From Desulfovibrio sp. (GTDB lineage: Bacteria; Desulfobacterota; Desulfovibrionia; Desulfovibrionales; Desulfovibrionaceae), in assembly GCA_031281815.1 (NCBI GenBank), contig JAITEY010000224.1, forward strand, positions 1 to 5,083: a stretch of DNA of 5,083 nt. The letters are read 5' to 3'. The notes under the pieces were generated by a model. The model was not told the DNA's origin. It did not search any database and was given only the letters and a program-made list of their open reading frames with translations. Within the stretch, counting starts at the first letter, position 1. Every line of letters begins with the position of its first letter. Below, one piece after another: positions 5,040-5,083 of the stretch. A program made the position numbers and the translations under genes.

Positions 5040-5083
5040 GGTTCATCCGGCTTGAGCGTACTTTTTGACAAAAGTGGGGTCAT
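5040..5083 (+). mobile_element. Probable terminus of a further ISL3-like element, running out of the window
   Basis: Bases 5040-5063 match the inverted ISL3 end at 4406-4429 at 21 of 24 positions and begin with GGTTCATCCGG. The codons do not continue the transposase tail, so this looks like a terminal repeat and not another C-terminus, most simply the left end of an element read on the + strand. A small palindrome follows (ACTTTT 5060-5065, AAAAGT 5070-5075). TTGACA at 5065-5070 could be a -35 box for its transposase. Only 44 bases are visible, so orientation and completeness are inferred. Confidence 0.5.

Noticed and set aside
4974..5063. Tandem TTCATCCGG motifs as a CRISPR or integron attC site
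   Set aside because: There are only two direct copies 68 bases apart, with a transposase tail between them. They are explained as IS ends.

Overview
The window is mostly GC-rich DNA with the look of a deltaproteobacterial, possibly Desulfovibrionaceae-like, accessory locus. That lineage guess rests only on overall composition and gene style and is weak. The backbone is a surface-glycan gene cluster read on the + strand. It has been cut at both ends by toxin-antitoxin modules and insertion-sequence debris.

Layout. (1) Positions 2-246 hold a fragment of a GT4-type glycosyltransferase that enters from outside the window and stops abruptly. (2) Positions 269-1038, minus strand, hold a complete type II toxin-antitoxin pair: a DUF1778 ribbon-helix-helix antitoxin followed by a GNAT acetyltransferase toxin (TacA/TacT, AtaR/AtaT type). 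Its own promoter, and an inverted repeat that may be its operator, fill the gap before the next gene. (3) Positions 1139-2275 hold a complete UDP-GlcNAc 2-epimerase (wecB type). It is followed after 9 bases by (4) a 520-residue protein at 2285-3847 with a NodB/CE4 polysaccharide-deacetylase-like C-terminal half and an unassigned N-terminal half. (5) At 3872-3919, minus strand, lies the last piece of an FtsX/MacB-type ABC permease, cut off on its upstream side. (6) From about 3920 the sequence turns AT-rich and carries an ISL3-family transposase relic (3957-4426) with an in-frame stop, a frameshift and a large internal deletion. (7) Positions 4524-4916 hold a VapBC-type module with a promoter, a perfect operator-like inverted repeat and an intact VapB, but VapC is cut to 37 codons. 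(8) At 4974-5039 a second copy of the ISL3 transposase tail lies in inverted orientation to the first (64 of 66 bases identical). (9) At 5040 a third ISL3-like terminus starts and runs out of the window.

How the genes work together. The glycosyltransferase, epimerase and deacetylase fit one pathway for making and modifying a ManNAc- or GlcNAc-containing surface polysaccharide. The tacAT cassette appears to have replaced the 3' part of the glycosyltransferase and ends directly at the epimerase start codon. The right-hand third is a decay zone of nested insertions. I see no RNA genes, CRISPR array or clearly new multi-gene system. The most notable points are the module boundaries, the broken VapC beside an intact and apparently regulated VapB, the three ISL3 ends, and the two-part deacetylase.
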